Positions 1 to 9,633 of a DNA stretch of 32,747 nucleotides are shown here, in pieces. Origin of the DNA: Burkholderiales bacterium Ga0077543 (GTDB lineage Bacteria; Pseudomonadota; Gammaproteobacteria; Burkholderiales; Burkholderiaceae_C). The stretch is taken from positions 1-32,747 of the forward strand of contig LNET01000057.1 in the NCBI GenBank assembly GCA_001464055.1, in the 5' to 3' direction. The notes under the pieces are model-generated. The model was not told the origin of the DNA. It was given only the letters and a program-made list of their open reading frames with translations, and ran no database searches. The translations under genes and the position numbers were made by a program. The stretch's first letter is position 1, and each line of letters begins with the position of its first letter.

Positions 1-640
<640 letters not shown>

Positions 641-720
641 GTTCAGCTTTCCTGTGCGCGCTCTTCAGACGCCGGGGCGGATTGCCCACGGGCCCTTGGC
701 CACGCTTCGGTGAAGTTCAG

Positions 721-748
721 CGCGGGGGCAACCGAGACAGGCCCCGCG
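721..748 (-). other. Hairpin between ilvB and ilvH
   Basis: Perfect 7-bp arms CGCGGGG (721-727) and CCCCGCG (742-748) enclose a 14-base loop just past the ilvB stop codon. No T-run follows on either strand, so it is not a standard intrinsic terminator. In a polycistronic transcript such a stem could limit 3'-to-5' decay of the ilvB section or give partial polarity before ilvH. The role is inferred; in GC-rich DNA a stem this size can arise by chance. Confidence 0.35.
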
Positions 749-755
749 ACCGGAT

Positions 756-2549
756 TTACAGGTCCTCGGACCCCAGCAGCATCTCGCTGATGCCCTTGCC
801 CGCCTGGACCATGGGCCAGACGTTCTCGGTGGGGTCGGTGCGGATGTCCAGGAAGACCGTACGGTCCTTCAGGCGGATGGCTTCGCGCAGCGCAGCTTCG
901 ACGTCGCCAGGCTTTTCCACCAGCAGGCCGACATGGCCGTAGGCCTCGGCAAGCTTGACGAAGTCAGGCAGGGCGTCCATGTAGCTGTGCGAATAGCGGC
1001 CGCCGTAGTCCAGCTGCTGCCACTGGCGCACCATGCCCAGGTAGCGGTTGTTCAGGCTCACCACCTTCACCGGCGTGTCGTATTGCTTGCAGGTGGACAG
1101 CTCTTGGATGCACATCTGGATGCTGCCTTCGCCGGTGATGCAAAACACATCGGCGTCCGGCTTGGCCAGCTTGATGCCCATCGCGTACGGCAAGCCCACG
1201 CCCATCGTGCCCAGCCCGCCAGAGTTGATCCAGCGGCGCGGCTCTTCGAAGCGGTAGTACTGCGCCGCCCACATCTGGTGCTGGCCGACGTCGCTGGTGA
1301 TGTAGGTGTCGCGGTCCTTGGTCAGCTGCCAGAGCTTGTCGACCACCATCTGCGGCTTGATGACATCGCTGCTGCCCCGGTAAGCCAGGCATTCGCGCTT
1401 GCGCCATTCGGCGATCTGGTTCCACCAGGCGCCAAGCGCATGCGCGTCGGGGCGAGCCTGGGCTTCCTTGATCTGCGCGATCAGCTCGACCAGCACTTCC
1501 TTCACGTCGCCGACGATGGGGATGTCGACCTTCACGCGCTTGCTGATCGAGCTGGGGTCGATGTCGACGTGGATGATCTTGCGCTCGACCGAGGCGAAGT
1601 GCTTCGGGTTGCCGATCACGCGGTCGTCGAAACGGGCGCCCACGGCCAGCAGGACGTCGCAGTTCTGCATCGTCATGTTGGCTTCGTAGGTGCCATGCAT
1701 GCCCAGCATGCCCAGGAACTTCGGCTCGCTGGCCGGGATGGCACCCAGACCCATCAGCGTGTTGGTGCAGGGGAAGCCCAGCATGTCCACGAGCTGCCGC
1801 AGCTCTGCCGAGGCATTGCCCAGGATCACGCCGCCGCCGGTGTAGATGTAGGGGCGCTTTGCAGCCAGCAGCAGCTGCACGGCCTTGCGGATCTGCCCGC
1901 CATGGCCCTTCTTCACCGGGTTGTAGCTGCGCATCTCCACCGATTCGGGGTAGTGGAAAGGCGCGGTCTTCAGCGAGACGTCCTTCGGCACGTCCACCAC
2001 CACCGGACCAGGGCGGCCAGTGCGGGCGATGTGGAACGCCTTCTTCATCGTCAGCGCCAGGTCACGCACGTCCTTGACCAGGAAGTTGTGCTTGACGATC
2101 GGGCGCGTGATGCCGACGGTGTCGCACTCCTGGAAGGCGTCCAGTCCGATGGCTGGCGTCGGCACCTGGCCGGTGACGATGACCATCGGGATGCTGTCCA
2201 TGTAGGCGGTGGCGATGCCGGTGATGGCATTCGTCACGCCCGGACCGGACGTCACCAGCGCGACGCCGACATTGCCGGTGGCGCGGGCATAGCCGTCGGC
2301 AGCATGTACAGCGGCCTGCTCGTGACGCACCAGCACGTGCTGGATGGTCTCTTGCTTGTAGAGCGCGTCGTAGATGTAAAGCACGGCCCCACCAGGGTAA
2401 CCCCAGAGGAATTCGACACCCTCGGCCTGCAGGCAGCGCACGAGGATCTCCGAACCGTTGGGGTCGGCAGGGGAAGCTTGGGAGGAGGCGTTTTGAGAAG
2501 AAGGCTGCGCCAGGGCGGCGCGCTTGACTTCCGCGGCAGAAATGTCCAT
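756..2549 (-). CDS. ilvB: Acetolactate synthase large (catalytic) subunit
   Basis: A 597-residue ThDP-dependent enzyme that condenses two pyruvates to acetolactate, or pyruvate with 2-ketobutyrate, the first committed step of branched-chain amino acid synthesis. After a short Ser/Ala-rich N-terminus come the ThDP-enzyme N-terminal domain (GSEILVRCLQAEGVEFLWGYPGG, with the catalytic Glu in the following VRHEQAAVHAADGYAR), the central FAD-type domain, and the C-terminal ThDP domain with GEGSIQMCIQEL and NNRYLGMVRQWQ. The usual GDG of the metal-binding motif reads GEG here. The reading frame is open 80 codons further upstream to 2789, but the ATG at 2549 (MDISAAEV) is preferred: the upstream part is low-complexity and resembles no ilvB N-terminus. 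First gene of ilvBHC; its promoter must lie in the 275-base divergent gap up to 2825. Confidence 0.95.
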   Translation of the reverse strand: MDISAAEVKRAALAQPSSQNASSQASPADPNGSEILVRCLQAEGVEFLWGYPGGAVLYIYDALYKQETIQHVLVRHEQAAVHAADGYARATGNVGVALVTSGPGVTNAITGIATAYMDSIPMVIVTGQVPTPAIGLDAFQECDTVGITRPIVKHNFLVKDVRDLALTMKKAFHIARTGRPGPVVVDVPKDVSLKTAPFHYPESVEMRSYNPVKKGHGGQIRKAVQLLLAAKRPYIYTGGGVILGNASAELRQLVDMLGFPCTNTLMGLGAIPASEPKFLGMLGMHGTYEANMTMQNCDVLLAVGARFDDRVIGNPKHFASVERKIIHVDIDPSSISKRVKVDIPIVGDVKEVLVELIAQIKEAQARPDAHALGAWWNQIAEWRKRECLAYRGSSDVIKPQMVVDKLWQLTKDRDTYITSDVGQHQMWAAQYYRFEEPRRWINSGGLGTMGVGLPYAMGIKLAKPDADVFCITGEGSIQMCIQELSTCKQYDTPVKVVSLNNRYLGMVRQWQQLDYGGRYSHSYMDALPDFVKLAEAYGHVGLLVEKPGDVEAALREAIRLKDRTVFLDIRTDPTENVWPMVQAGKGISEMLLGSEDL

Positions 2550-2824
2550 GACTTGTTGGGAACCTTTGTGAATTTCTCTGACGAAAAACCATCGGTGCAC
2601 CTGCGGCTCGTCCTTGTGAGACGGCGTTGGTGCTGCTGGCGAACTTGCCTGCGCGGCGTGTACCGGTGCCCGGGTTGGGCGCACGGCAATAGACCGTAAA
2701 GAGCGGGTGTAGCCCATGATTATGGCATCCAGGGCGGCAGGGGCCCGCCACACCCCTGCACTGTGGCGGTGCGATGACATAATTTGCAACGCCCGAGCCG
2801 GGCGCGCCGCCCGACCGACACGCG
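2550..2824. promoter_or_regulatory. Divergent intergenic region between ilvB and the sigma-factor gene
   Basis: This 275-base gap must hold the promoters of ilvBHC (leftward) and of the sigma-factor chain (rightward). A CATAAT hexamer at 2778-2783 could be a plus-strand -10, but no convincing -35 accompanies it. The leftward transcript would carry a long leader containing a small GGCGG/CCGCC stem (2733-2749). I saw no run of branched-chain codons marking a classical ilv attenuator peptide, and no T-box. No further gene is supported. Confidence 0.4.
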
Positions 2825-3394
2825 TTGGCCACCGACCAAGAACTCTCTGACTTCCTCAAGAGCGTCGAAAAGCGCGCCTTCAAGCGCACGGTTTATGCCG
2901 TGCGCAGCGATGACGCGGCACTGGACATCGTGCAGGACGCCATGATCCGACTCGCCGAGAAGTACGCCGACCGCCCGGCGTCTGAGCTGCCGCTGATCTT
3001 CCAGCGCATCCTGTCGAACGCAACGATGGACTGGTTCAGGCGTGAAAAGGTGCGGGCTGGCGTGTTTCAGAGCTTGTCGGCGTTCGAAAGCGCCGGGGAA
3101 GACGGCGATTTCGACCTGCTTGAAGCCCTGCAGGTGCTGGAAGATCGTGCCGGTACGGAAAGTGCTGCCGATGCCATGGCCCGAACACAGATGCTCAGGC
3201 TGATCGAAACCGCCGTTGCCGAACTTCCAGGCCGTCAACGGGAAGCCTTTCTGTTACGTTACTGGGAAGAGTTCGACGTGAGCGAGACCGCAAGCGCCAT
3301 GGGTTGCTCGGAAGGCAGCGTGAAGACGCATTGCTCCCGGGCCATCGTGGCGTTGGCAAAGGCACTTCGCGCAAAAGGAGTTTTGTCGACATGA
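2825..3394 (+). CDS. RNA polymerase sigma factor, ECF-like (sigma70 regions 2 and 4)
   Basis: A 189-residue protein with two recognisable domains. Residues about 10-75 match region 2 (core binding and -10 recognition: AALDIVQDAMIRLAEKYAD followed by NATMDWFRRE). Residues about 122-184 match region 4 (LPGRQREAFLLRYWEEF, then the helix-turn-helix of the ETASAMGCSEGSVKTH stretch). The absence of regions 1 and 3 fits the ECF class. The start is the TTG at 2825; no clear ribosome-binding site precedes it, so the first residues are uncertain. The stop overlaps the ATG of the next gene (ATGA, 3391-3394), beginning a chain of five coupled genes. Regulon and signal are unknown. The next gene encodes a short single-span membrane protein that could be its anti-sigma factor (inference). 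Confidence 0.88.
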   Translation: MATDQELSDFLKSVEKRAFKRTVYAVRSDDAALDIVQDAMIRLAEKYADRPASELPLIFQRILSNATMDWFRREKVRAGVFQSLSAFESAGEDGDFDLLEALQVLEDRAGTESAADAMARTQMLRLIETAVAELPGRQREAFLLRYWEEFDVSETASAMGCSEGSVKTHCSRAIVALAKALRAKGVLST

Positions 3395-3816
3395 GCAGCA
3401 GCATCAACGATCCATCCACCCAGGCCCGGCAGGCCAGGGTGGGGCTGCGCATCGCCGGCTTGTTATCCACCAGCGCGGCCAGCACGGCGCCCGACCTCAC
3501 CGAACGCCTGCGCTTCGCCCGCGAGCAAGCTCTGAGCCGCGCGCGCCAGCAGCGAACAGCCGCAGCACCCGGCATCGTGCAAGGGGGTTCGGTCGCACTC
3601 GGCTCGTCCGACGCACCTGCTTGGTGGCTGCGTGTGCTGGCCATGGTTCCACTGGTGCTCCTGCTGGCTGGGCTGGGGCTGGTGGAACACTGGAGCCAGC
3701 GCGAACAAGTGCTGGCCGCGGCCGATGTCGATGCCGTCTTGCTGGCCGACGACCTTCCACCCGGGGCCTACAGCGACCCAGGCTTCGGCGAATTCCTGCG
3801 GTCGGCACCGCGATGA
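3391..3816 (+). CDS. DUF3619 family single-span membrane protein, possible anti-sigma factor
   Basis: A 141-residue protein that resembles DUF3619. The N-terminal part (1-75) is soluble and Arg/Ala-rich, with DLTERLRFAREQALSRARQQ predicted as helical. A single membrane span follows (about 78-98, WWLRVLAMVPLVLLLAGLGLV), then a short acidic tail with VDAVLLADDLPPGAYSDPGF. The size and topology, and immediate coupling to an ECF-like sigma factor by a 4-base overlap, are what a membrane-bound anti-sigma factor would show. No zinc-binding anti-sigma signature (HxxxCxxC) is present, so this role is inference from context only. Its stop overlaps the next gene's ATG (3813-3816), so translation is probably coupled on both sides. 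Confidence 0.8.
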   Translation: MSSSINDPSTQARQARVGLRIAGLLSTSAASTAPDLTERLRFAREQALSRARQQRTAAAPGIVQGGSVALGSSDAPAWWLRVLAMVPLVLLLAGLGLVEHWSQREQVLAAADVDAVLLADDLPPGAYSDPGFGEFLRSAPR

Positions 3817-4568
3817 AGTTTCCGTCACCGAGAGCGATCCCGGGCATTCTGGGCGCTGTCCTGCTGGCTTTCTCTGCCCTGGCTGCGCAGCCCGCCAGGG
3901 CCGATGAAGACAGCGAGCCATCCTGGAGCAGCCTGTCTCCCAGCCAGCAGCGACAGCTCGCCCCACTCCGCTGGGACTGGTCCAGCATCGACACCGCACG
4001 CAAGCAAAAGTGGCTGAACCTGGCAGGCCGCCTGGACAAGATGCCCCCTGAGGAACGCCGGCGCGTCCAGGAACGCATGGCAGCCTGGGCCGGACTGCCT
4101 GACGGCGAACGCACGCGAGCCCGCCAGCAGTTTCAGGAAAGCCGCAAGCTGAGCCTGGACGAACGCCAGGCACGCTGGCTCGAGTACCAGGCGCTCTCGC
4201 CCGACGAGCGGCGTGAATTGGCCGACCAGGCCGGCAGCCGCCAGCAGCGCAGCCGCAACGGCCCGCTGTCTGCTGTCGACACCGCCGACCGCAACAGCCT
4301 GCAATCCAAGCACAACACCATGCCGCTGCTGGACAACTCACGCGGCAAGGTCGTGGCACCGGCCGTCGTTCAGGCCCGCCCGGGTGCGACGACCAACCCA
4401 GTGTCGAAGTCGCCGCGGCCAGCACCGTTCCAGCAATCAGGGTTGCCGAAGATCGCCGCGACACCCGACTTTGTCGACCCAACGACCCTGCTGCCCAGGC
4501 GCGGGGCTCAGGCGGCCGCCACGGCAGGCAAGAAGACCCGCGAAGCAGACGCCCCGACTTCAAAGTGA
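3813..4568 (+). CDS. DUF3106 family exported protein
   Basis: A 251-residue protein with a cleavable signal peptide (hydrophobic core about 11-25, likely cut after AQPARA at residue 30). The mature part carries the DUF3106 pattern of repeated Trp/Pro/Arg-rich helices: WSSLSPSQQRQLAPLRWDW, RKQKWLNLAGRLDKMPPEER, WAGLPDGERTRARQQF and WLEYQALSPDERREL (about 38-140). A low-complexity Pro/Ala/Lys tail follows. It should act in the periplasm. The family function is unknown; the helical repeat vaguely recalls periplasmic regulators or chaperones, but this is not established. Both ends overlap neighbouring genes by four bases, tying it to the sigma/DUF3619 pair. Confidence 0.85.
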   Translation: MKFPSPRAIPGILGAVLLAFSALAAQPARADEDSEPSWSSLSPSQQRQLAPLRWDWSSIDTARKQKWLNLAGRLDKMPPEERRRVQERMAAWAGLPDGERTRARQQFQESRKLSLDERQARWLEYQALSPDERRELADQAGSRQQRSRNGPLSAVDTADRNSLQSKHNTMPLLDNSRGKVVAPAVVQARPGATTNPVSKSPRPAPFQQSGLPKIAATPDFVDPTTLLPRRGAQAAATAGKKTREADAPTSK

Positions 4569-5089
4569 CCACCCCTGCCCCCTTTCCCAAAGACGCGATG
4601 CGCGCGCCCGGACTGAGTCGCCGCCTCGGCGCCTTCATCTACGAAGGCCTGCTTCTCTTCGGTGTGGTCATGGCGGCCGGGCTGGTCTATGCACTCGTGA
4701 CGAATCAACGCCATGCCCTGCAGGGCAGCCTGGGGCTGCGCATCTACCTGTTTTGCGTATTGGGGCTGTACTTCGTCTGGTTCTGGAGGCGCCAAGGCCA
4801 GACCCTGGCCATGCGCACCTGGCGCATCCAGATCGTCACGGCCCAGGGCGACCGCCCGGGCCTGTTGCGCGCCAGTTGCCGCTACGTGTTGTCCTGGCTT
4901 TGGTTCATGCCAGCCCTGATGACGCTGTCGTTCTGGGGCGTGACAGGGGCCTGGCCCGCATTCGGCGCCATCTCGGTGGGGGTGGTGGTCTATGCCGCGC
5001 TGGTGTTCCTGAACCCGCAGCGCCAATTCCTGCATGACGTCGTCTGTGGCACCCGGCTCGTGCCCTGGACCCCTGAGCCGCGACCATGA
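4565..5089 (+). CDS. RDD family integral membrane protein
   Basis: A 174-residue membrane protein starting at GTG 4565, which overlaps the DUF3106 stop (GTGA). Hydrophobic spans lie at about 24-46, 59-75, 105-125 and 130-150. Family landmarks are the [10 protein letters not shown] segment (19-28), where the usual Asp is replaced by Glu, the post-span [14 protein letters not shown] segment (78-91) and the C-terminal [12 protein letters not shown] (155-166). RDD proteins are poorly characterised; some have been linked to ion transport. It is the fourth link of the overlap chain, and its stop overlaps the next ATG at 5086. Function here is unknown. Confidence 0.88.
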   Translation: MTTPAPFPKDAMRAPGLSRRLGAFIYEGLLLFGVVMAAGLVYALVTNQRHALQGSLGLRIYLFCVLGLYFVWFWRRQGQTLAMRTWRIQIVTAQGDRPGLLRASCRYVLSWLWFMPALMTLSFWGVTGAWPAFGAISVGVVVYAALVFLNPQRQFLHDVVCGTRLVPWTPEPRP

Positions 5090-5676
5090 AAAACAGTCCC
5101 CTGAGCGTCTGCGTTTACTGCGGCTCTCGCCACGGCGCAAAGCCGGCCTACACCGCTGCTGCAGTGGCCCTGGGCCAGGCCATTGGCGAACGTGGCTGGC
5201 AACTCGTCTACGGCGGCGGCAAGGTCGGCCTGATGGGCGAGGTGGCTGACGCGACGCTCGCAGCCGGTGGTCGGGTGGTCGGGGTGATCCCCCAGACCCT
5301 GCAGGACCGCGAGGTCGGCCATCCTGGCTTGCACGAAATGCATGTGGTGCAGACCATGCACCAGCGCAAGCAGCTGATGGCCGAGCGGGCTGACGTCTTC
5401 CTGGCCTTGCCCGGCGGCATCGGCACGCTGGAAGAGCTGTACGAGGTGTGGACCTGGCGGCAGCTGGGCTACCACGACCAGCCCATAGGCCTGCTGAACA
5501 CCGCGGGCTACTACGACGCGCTGCTGGCGTTCATGGACCACAGCGTGTCACAGGGCTTTCTATCTGCCGAACAGCAAGGCAACGTTGTGGTGGGCACCGA
5601 ACCCCTGGCCCTGCTGCAGCTGCTGGCCGCCGCCGTACCCGGAGCCCGCGCCAAGGACGACTTCAGCCGTACCTGA
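5086..5676 (+). CDS. LOG family (TIGR00730) nucleotide 5'-monophosphate phosphoribohydrolase
   Basis: A 196-residue Rossmann-fold protein, usual length for the family. Signature elements are VYCGSRHG (10-17), [20 protein letters not shown] (41-60), the MHQRKQLM helix with its Arg-Lys pair (91-98) and [16 protein letters not shown] (109-124), whose PGGxGTxxE is the phosphate-binding and catalytic motif. In the family these proteins release the base from nucleotide 5'-monophosphates, including cytokinin ribotides. It is often mislabelled lysine decarboxylase; no PLP site is present. It is the last gene of the five-gene overlap chain and ends 6 bases from the convergent glnB stop, leaving no room for a separate terminator. 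Confidence 0.92.
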   Translation: MKNSPLSVCVYCGSRHGAKPAYTAAAVALGQAIGERGWQLVYGGGKVGLMGEVADATLAAGGRVVGVIPQTLQDREVGHPGLHEMHVVQTMHQRKQLMAERADVFLALPGGIGTLEELYEVWTWRQLGYHDQPIGLLNTAGYYDALLAFMDHSVSQGFLSAEQQGNVVVGTEPLALLQLLAAAVPGARAKDDFSRT

Positions 5677-5682
5677 GGCCCG

Positions 5683-6057
<375 letters not shown>

Positions 6058-7740
6058 TTAAGCACGGAACTTCGAGGTGATGGGATAGCGCCAATCCCGC
6101 CCGAACGCCCTGTGGGTGATTCGGATGCCCACGGGCGCCTGGCGGCGCTTGTACTCATTGAGCCTGATCAAGCGCGTGACGCGCTCGACCACGGCGCGGT
6201 CGAAGCCGGCGGCCACGATCTCGTCGACGCCCTGGTCCTCTTCCATGTAGCGCGCGAGGATCGCGTCGAGCACCTCGTAGGGCGGCAGGCTGTCCTGATC
6301 GGTCTGGTCGGGGCGCAGCTCGGCCGAAGGCGGCCGGGTGATGATGCGCTCGGGGATCACGGCGCCCGTGCTGCCGTCGGCAAGGCGCGTGGGCTGGCGG
6401 TTTTTCCACTCGGCCAAGCGGTAGACCAGGGTCTTGGCCACGTCCTTGATGACGGCAAAGCCGCCGGCCATGTCGCCGTAGAGGGTGCAGTAACCCGTGG
6501 CCATCTCGCTCTTGTTGCCGGTGGTCAGCACGATGGCGCCGAATTTGTTCGACAGCGCCATCAGCAGCGTGCCGCGGATGCGCGCCTGCAGGTTTTCCTC
6601 GGTCGTGTCTTCGGCGCGGCCGGCGAAGAGCGGGGCCAGGCTGGCGCGAAAGGCATCGAACATCGGCGAAACGCCGATCTCGTCGTAGCGCACGCCCAGG
6701 CGCCTGGCCATGTCGCGGGCATCGACCCACGAAATTTCCGCCGTGTAGGGCGAGGGCATCATCACGGCGTGGACCTTGTCTGCACCCAGGGCGTCGACCG
6801 CGATGGCCAGCACCAGCGCTGAGTCGATGCCGCCCGACAGGCCGATCAGCGCACCCGGGAAGCCGTTCTTGCCGAGGTAGTCGCGCACACCCAGCACCAG
6901 CGCCTGCCAGGCCTGGGCTTCGAGCTCTGGCTCGGGTGCCAGGGCACCGGTCACGGTGCCATCTGCGGACAGGTCGACGAGCAGCAGGTCTTCCTCGAAT
7001 GCCGCCGCCCGGGCCCGCACCACACCTTGCGCGTCGCAGGCGAAGGAGGCGCCGTCGAAGACGACTTCGTCCTGCCCGCCCACCAGGTGCGCATACAGCA
7101 GCGCGCAGCCGGTGCCGCGGGCACGTTCGCACATGCGGTCTTGGCGGTCGCCAGCCTTGTCCAGGTGGAAGGGCGAGGCGTTCAGCACACACAGCAGTTG
7201 CGCGCCAGCGTCGGTGGCGGCGCGCGCGGGTTCGTCGAACCAGGCGTCTTCGCAGATCAGCAGGCCGACGCGCATCCCCTGGACCTCGAAGACGAACGGA
7301 GGCAGGCCGGCGTCGCGGCCCGACACGAAGTAGCGGCGTTCGTCGAAGACCTGGTAATTCGGCAGTTCACGCTTGCAGTACGTGCCCAGCACGCGCCCCC
7401 CTGCCAGCACCGAGGCTGCATTGAAGCGCTGCAGCACCGACAGGGACTTGGTCCTAACATCGCCCTGCCCTGCAAACTGATGCGGATGACCCACCACCAG
7501 ATGCAAGCCATCGAGATCGGAAACCTGTCGTGCCAGATCGGCCAGCGCGTCGGCACAGGCCTTCATGAATGCCGGTCTCAGCAGCAGGTCTTCGGGCGGG
7601 TAGCCGGTCAGCGCAAGTTCGGGAGCCACCACGAGCCGTGCGCCCTGGTCGTACGCCCGGCGGGCCACATCGGCAATTTTCCTGGCATTACCGCTGAGGT
7701 CGCCCACGGTGGCATTGATCTGCGCCAGGGCTGCTTTCAT
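6058..7740 (-). CDS. nadE: NAD+ synthase, glutamine-hydrolysing type
   Basis: A 560-residue two-domain enzyme. The N-terminal nitrilase-type glutaminase domain (about 1-260) shows the catalytic triad Glu41 (APELALTGYPPED), Lys123 (YCKRELPNYQVFDE) and Cys163 (GLLICEDAWF). The C-terminal synthetase domain (about 280-550) carries the pyrophosphate loop LSGGIDSAL (301-309), a CTLYGDMAGGFAVIKD segment and ERIITRPPSAELRPDQ. It converts nicotinate adenine dinucleotide to NAD+ using ammonia from glutamine. The frame is open 11 codons upstream, but ATG 7740 (MKAALAQINATVGDL) gives the normal N-terminus. Only 26 bases separate this start from the divergent acetyltransferase start at 7767, so its promoter must reach into that gene. 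glnB follows in the same direction. Confidence 0.95.
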   Translation of the reverse strand: MKAALAQINATVGDLSGNARKIADVARRAYDQGARLVVAPELALTGYPPEDLLLRPAFMKACADALADLARQVSDLDGLHLVVGHPHQFAGQGDVRTKSLSVLQRFNAASVLAGGRVLGTYCKRELPNYQVFDERRYFVSGRDAGLPPFVFEVQGMRVGLLICEDAWFDEPARAATDAGAQLLCVLNASPFHLDKAGDRQDRMCERARGTGCALLYAHLVGGQDEVVFDGASFACDAQGVVRARAAAFEEDLLLVDLSADGTVTGALAPEPELEAQAWQALVLGVRDYLGKNGFPGALIGLSGGIDSALVLAIAVDALGADKVHAVMMPSPYTAEISWVDARDMARRLGVRYDEIGVSPMFDAFRASLAPLFAGRAEDTTEENLQARIRGTLLMALSNKFGAIVLTTGNKSEMATGYCTLYGDMAGGFAVIKDVAKTLVYRLAEWKNRQPTRLADGSTGAVIPERIITRPPSAELRPDQTDQDSLPPYEVLDAILARYMEEDQGVDEIVAAGFDRAVVERVTRLIRLNEYKRRQAPVGIRITHRAFGRDWRYPITSKFRA

Positions 7741-7766
7741 GCGGGTTTCACCATCACAGGCCCTGA

Positions 7767-8954
7767 ATGACACAGGTCGAAGTAGACAGACAAGATTATG
7801 TCATCCGGGTCCATGCCAGCCCCGCCAGCGTGGACGCTGGAGCCTGGAACGCGCTGCTCGAGAAGCAGGCAGCCCCCACGCCCTTCATGCGCCACGAATA
7901 TCTGCTGGCGATGCACGAATCGCTCAGTGCCGTGCCTGACACCGGCTGGGCGCCGCAGTTCATCACGATGGAAGATGCGACCGGGCTCCAGGCCGCCTGC
8001 GCGCTGTACCTGAAAAACCATTCCTACGGCGAGTATGTGTTCGACTGGTCCTGGGCCGACGCCTACCGTCGCCACGGCCTGGCCTACTACCCGAAGCTGC
8101 TGGGTGCCGTGCCCTTCACTCCCGTGCCGGGGGCACGGCTGCTGGCCGCCGACGAGGCCTGGCGAGAGCGGCTCGCCCAGGCCATCGGCGCGCTGGCGCG
8201 TCAGGAAAAGCTGTCATCGGCGCACCTGCTGTTCACCGATGCCGCCGACACCGCAGCCCTGGCCGCGCAAGGCTGGCTGGTACGCCACGGCGTGCAGTTC
8301 CACTGGACCCAGGACAGTGCAGCGCCCATCGCCGACTTCGCCGGACTGGTGGCACGCTTGCAGCGCGAGAAACGCAAGAAGATCCAGCAGGAAAGGCGCA
8401 GGGTCGCCGAACAAGGTGTGGTGTTCACTGCGCACGAAGGCCGCGACATCACCCCAGGGCTGTGGGACTTCTTCCACCACTGCTACACGCTGACCTACGC
8501 CGCGCACCACAGCACGCCCTACCTCACGCGCGACTTCTTCGAACGCATGGCAGCCCGGATGCCGCAGCACTGGCTGATGTTCGTGGCACGACGTGGCAGC
8601 GCCGACGCACCGCCGCTGGCGGCTTCCCTGATCGCCATCGACCCGCAGCGTGGCCACGCCTGGGGGCGCTACTGGGGCGCGACCGAGTACCTGCCCTGCC
8701 TGCACTTCGAGGCCTGCTACTACCAGCCGCTGGCCTGGTGCCTGGCCCGTGGCTACCAGCGCTTCGAAGGCGGCGCGCAAGGAGAGCACAAGATGGCCCG
8801 CGGCCTGCTGCCGGTGCAGACGAACTCCGTTCACTGGCTGCGCGACGCGCGCTTTGCCGATGCCGTGGCCGACTTCCTGGCCAGCGAAGGCCAGGGCATC
8901 GAACAGTACGTGGACGAACTGCGCGAACGCAACCCGTTCAAGAACGGCGACTGA
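7767..8954 (+). CDS. FemAB-like GNAT-fold N-acyltransferase (PF04339-type)
   Basis: A 395-residue protein resembling the FemAB-like family of double GNAT-fold proteins common in proteobacteria. Recognisable stretches are PTPFMRHEYLLAMHESLS near the N-terminus, YLKNHSYGEYVFDWSWADAY, REKRKKIQQERRRV, YTLTYAAHHSTPYLTRDFFERM and the C-terminal GRYWGATEYLPCLHFEACYYQPLAWCLARG with EGGAQGEHKMARGL. By fold it should transfer an acyl or aminoacyl group; the substrate is unknown, and no peptidoglycan role is shown here. No signal peptide or membrane span, so cytoplasmic. The ATG at 7767 is 26 bases from the divergent nadE start. The stop lies 3 bases from the convergent ppa stop. Confidence 0.85.
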   Translation: MTQVEVDRQDYVIRVHASPASVDAGAWNALLEKQAAPTPFMRHEYLLAMHESLSAVPDTGWAPQFITMEDATGLQAACALYLKNHSYGEYVFDWSWADAYRRHGLAYYPKLLGAVPFTPVPGARLLAADEAWRERLAQAIGALARQEKLSSAHLLFTDAADTAALAAQGWLVRHGVQFHWTQDSAAPIADFAGLVARLQREKRKKIQQERRRVAEQGVVFTAHEGRDITPGLWDFFHHCYTLTYAAHHSTPYLTRDFFERMAARMPQHWLMFVARRGSADAPPLAASLIAIDPQRGHAWGRYWGATEYLPCLHFEACYYQPLAWCLARGYQRFEGGAQGEHKMARGLLPVQTNSVHWLRDARFADAVADFLASEGQGIEQYVDELRERNPFKNGD

Positions 8955-8957
8955 AGC

Positions 8958-9494
8958 TCAGGCGTGCTTCTTCGCGTAGTTGGCCATGCCGTCGGCCACT
9001 TCCTTGACGGCCTCTTCCTTGCCCGTCCAGTCCTTCACCTTCACCCACTTGCCCTTTTCCAGGTCCTTGTAGTGTTCGAAGAAGTGCTGGATGGTCTGCA
9101 ACAGCAGCGGGTGCAGGTCGTCGGGCTTTTGCACGGCGGCGTAGATCGGCAGCTTCTTGTCGATGGGGACGGCCAGCAGCTTGTTGTCGCCGCCGGCCTC
9201 GTCGTCCATGCGCAGCATGCCCAGCGGGCGGCAGGTGACGACCACGCCGGGGATCAGCGGCACCGGCGTGATCACCAGCACGTCGACCGGGTCGCCGTCG
9301 TCGGCCAGGGTCTGCGGGATGAAGCCATAGTTGCACGGGTAGTGCATGGCGGTGCTCATGAAGCGGTCGACGAACAAGGCGCCGCTGTCGTGGTCGACCT
9401 CGTACTTCACCGGCGGTCCGTTCATCGGGATCTCGATGATGACGTTGAATTCGTTGGGCGCCTTCGCGCCGGGGGTGACATCGTTGAGGCTCAT
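8958..9494 (-). CDS. ppa: Inorganic pyrophosphatase, family I
   Basis: A 178-residue enzyme hydrolysing pyrophosphate to two phosphates, which pulls biosynthetic reactions forward. Family I hallmarks are [21 protein letters not shown] (14-34), the [25 protein letters not shown] block (50-74) with metal-binding Asp66, Asp68 and Asp71, and [15 protein letters not shown] with a C-terminal [17 protein letters not shown]. The frame is open 73 codons upstream, but ATG 9494 ([16 protein letters not shown]) is the family-consistent start. A TAGAAT hexamer on the minus strand at 9547-9552 could be a -10 for this gene, though no good -35 was found. Convergent with the acetyltransferase gene, 3 bases apart. 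Confidence 0.96.
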   Translation of the reverse strand: MSLNDVTPGAKAPNEFNVIIEIPMNGPPVKYEVDHDSGALFVDRFMSTAMHYPCNYGFIPQTLADDGDPVDVLVITPVPLIPGVVVTCRPLGMLRMDDEAGGDNKLLAVPIDKKLPIYAAVQKPDDLHPLLLQTIQHFFEHYKDLEKGKWVKVKDWTGKEEAVKEVADGMANYAKKHA

Positions 9495-9633
9495 GGGATC
9501 CCTGGGGCAGTGGTTGAATGAGGGGCCGTGCTTGGCCAAGGCCTGAATTCTAGGGTCGGGTCTTGCCCTGCCCTGACGTCGCCCCCATCTGCCCGCGTTG
9601 CGTTCAACTTGGGCAGCACCCCTGTCTTCCTCC

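Noticed and set aside
933..2699. Long plus-strand open frame opposite ilvB
   Set aside because: His/Ala/Gly-rich antisense shadow produced by GC-rich codon bias; ilvB is certain on the other strand. The same applies to long frames opposite relA (22944-24755), mfd (31147-32724) and the OYE gene (9604-10905).
2550..2824. Classical ilv attenuator leader peptide
   Set aside because: No short frame with runs of Val, Leu or Ile codons followed by a terminator hairpin was found upstream of ilvB.
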